Translations under genes and position numbers: made by a program
Assembly (NCBI RefSeq): GCF_014637725.1
Contig: NZ_BMFC01000001.1
Coordinates: 250,632 to 314,631, forward strand
From: Marivita lacus
GTDB lineage: Bacteria; Pseudomonadota; Alphaproteobacteria; Rhodobacterales; Rhodobacteraceae
Direction: 5' to 3'
Length of the DNA: 64,000 nucleotides
Shown here: positions 63,672 through 64,000 of the stretch, piece by piece
How positions within the stretch are numbered: the stretch's first letter is position 1
Layout of the letters: each line of letters begins with the position of its first letter
Notes under the pieces: model-generated
What the model saw: only the letters and a program-made list of their open reading frames with translations
Told to the model about the DNA's origin: nothing
The model's database searches: none

Positions 63672-64000
63672 AACCGCGCTGACCGCGTTGGGGCTGGTTA
63701 TCTCCGGCACCGCGGCACAGTCAGAAGTGACCTGCACCGAACGCAGTTTCGACGGGCTGGCCTATACCGCCTGCGAGGTCGATCCGCGCACCGATGTGCT
63801 GCGATTGTTCCTTGATGCGCCCTCGGGCGAGAAATTCGGACAGTTCTCCTCGATAGACAACACCTTGCAAGACGAAAACAAAGTTCTGGCCTTCGCAATG
63901 AACGCGGGCATGTATCACGACGACCGCGCACCGGTGGGCCTCTACATAGAAGACGGCCAAGAGATCATGCGTGTGATCCCCAATGCCGGGCCGGGCAATT
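63655..64000 (+). CDS. Phosphodiester glycosidase family protein (start only, cut by window edge)
   Basis: An open frame runs from GTG 63655 to the edge of the window (115 codons). It reads [20 protein letters not shown], a short signal peptide, then [18 protein letters not shown], and later [20 protein letters not shown], which fits the phosphodiester-glycosidase (DUF2233) family of GlcNAc-1-P-oligosaccharide alpha-N-acetylglucosaminidase. It overlaps the rbfA 3' end by 17 bp and is probably coupled to it. The catalytic part lies mostly beyond position 64000. Confidence 0.78.
   Translation, partial: MISKTRTALTALGLVISGTAAQSEVTCTERSFDGLAYTACEVDPRTDVLRLFLDAPSGEKFGQFSSIDNTLQDENKVLAFAMNAGMYHDDRAPVGLYIEDGQEIMRVIPNAGPGN

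Overview
The window is one GC-rich, densely packed stretch of bacterial chromosome. Gene content and order point to an alphaproteobacterium of the Rhodobacteraceae (Roseobacter group). The main evidence is an F1-only ATP synthase operon (atpHAGDC) with an H-type lectin gene beyond atpC, the rpsO-pnp pair downstream of truB and a DUF1643 gene, a mnmD gene divergent from an FAD oxidoreductase, and DUF2125, DUF3035 and DUF1674 proteins. I saw no rRNA, tRNA, IS element, prophage or CRISPR array. Almost everything is core metabolism and cell-envelope maintenance.

Layout. 1-961: nitrogen sensing and ammonium uptake (glnK-amt, minus strand). 1212-6213: a class A penicillin-binding protein, then a RidA-like protein, a glycerophosphodiesterase, a GNAT-like protein and phhB. 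6304-12948: a dipeptide-type ABC importer (two permeases and a double ATPase, no binding protein) in an operon with an aldehyde dehydrogenase, an SDR and a P1-family peptidase. 12984-15970: sseB-like gene, uracil-DNA glycosylase, L,D-transpeptidase and ribA (minus). 16130-16962: an orphan OmpR-type regulator, then a perfect FNR box and a short candidate small RNA. 16989-25758: CIA30 protein, pnp, rpsO, a hypothetical protein, DUF1643, truB, Trm112, Lon-N protein, thioredoxin/TPR protein, alpha/beta hydrolase and an HCCA isomerase (all minus). 25865: prs. 26952-32363: lectin and the F1 ATP synthase operon. 32705-37755: methyltransferase, gloB, clpA and an M23 peptidase. 37759-41817: a MotA/ExbB-like and MotB/OmpA-like pair with a giant coiled coil, and chaC. 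41885-45820: DUF2125 protein, an M20 deacylase and a binding protein that may be the missing partner of the ABC importer. 45987-50077: a MocR-type regulator, the two halves of MnmC as separate divergent genes, and a DMT exporter. 50042-53011: lytic transglycosylase and dapA. 53083-61661: rsmB, heparinase-like protein, purH, lspA, a DUF3035 lipoprotein and two M16 peptidases (minus). 61742-64000: an SdhAF4-like protein, a secreted orphan, dapB, rbfA and the start of a phosphodiester glycosidase gene.

The most interesting material is in RNA and intergenic structure, not in accessory genes. The best candidates are an FNR-box-driven RNA of about 85 nt with an exposed CCUCC motif (16831-16962), a 12-bp inverted repeat that would lock the pnp ribosome-binding site (19755-19887), and two copies of an intergenic repeat whose bulged hairpin shows a compensatory base change (11860-11915 and 44194-44250). 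Two GC hairpins between atpD and atpC and an uncharacterised proton-channel/coiled-coil pair (37759-41214) are also worth following. No step used database searches. Family names come from recognised motifs and overall protein resemblance.
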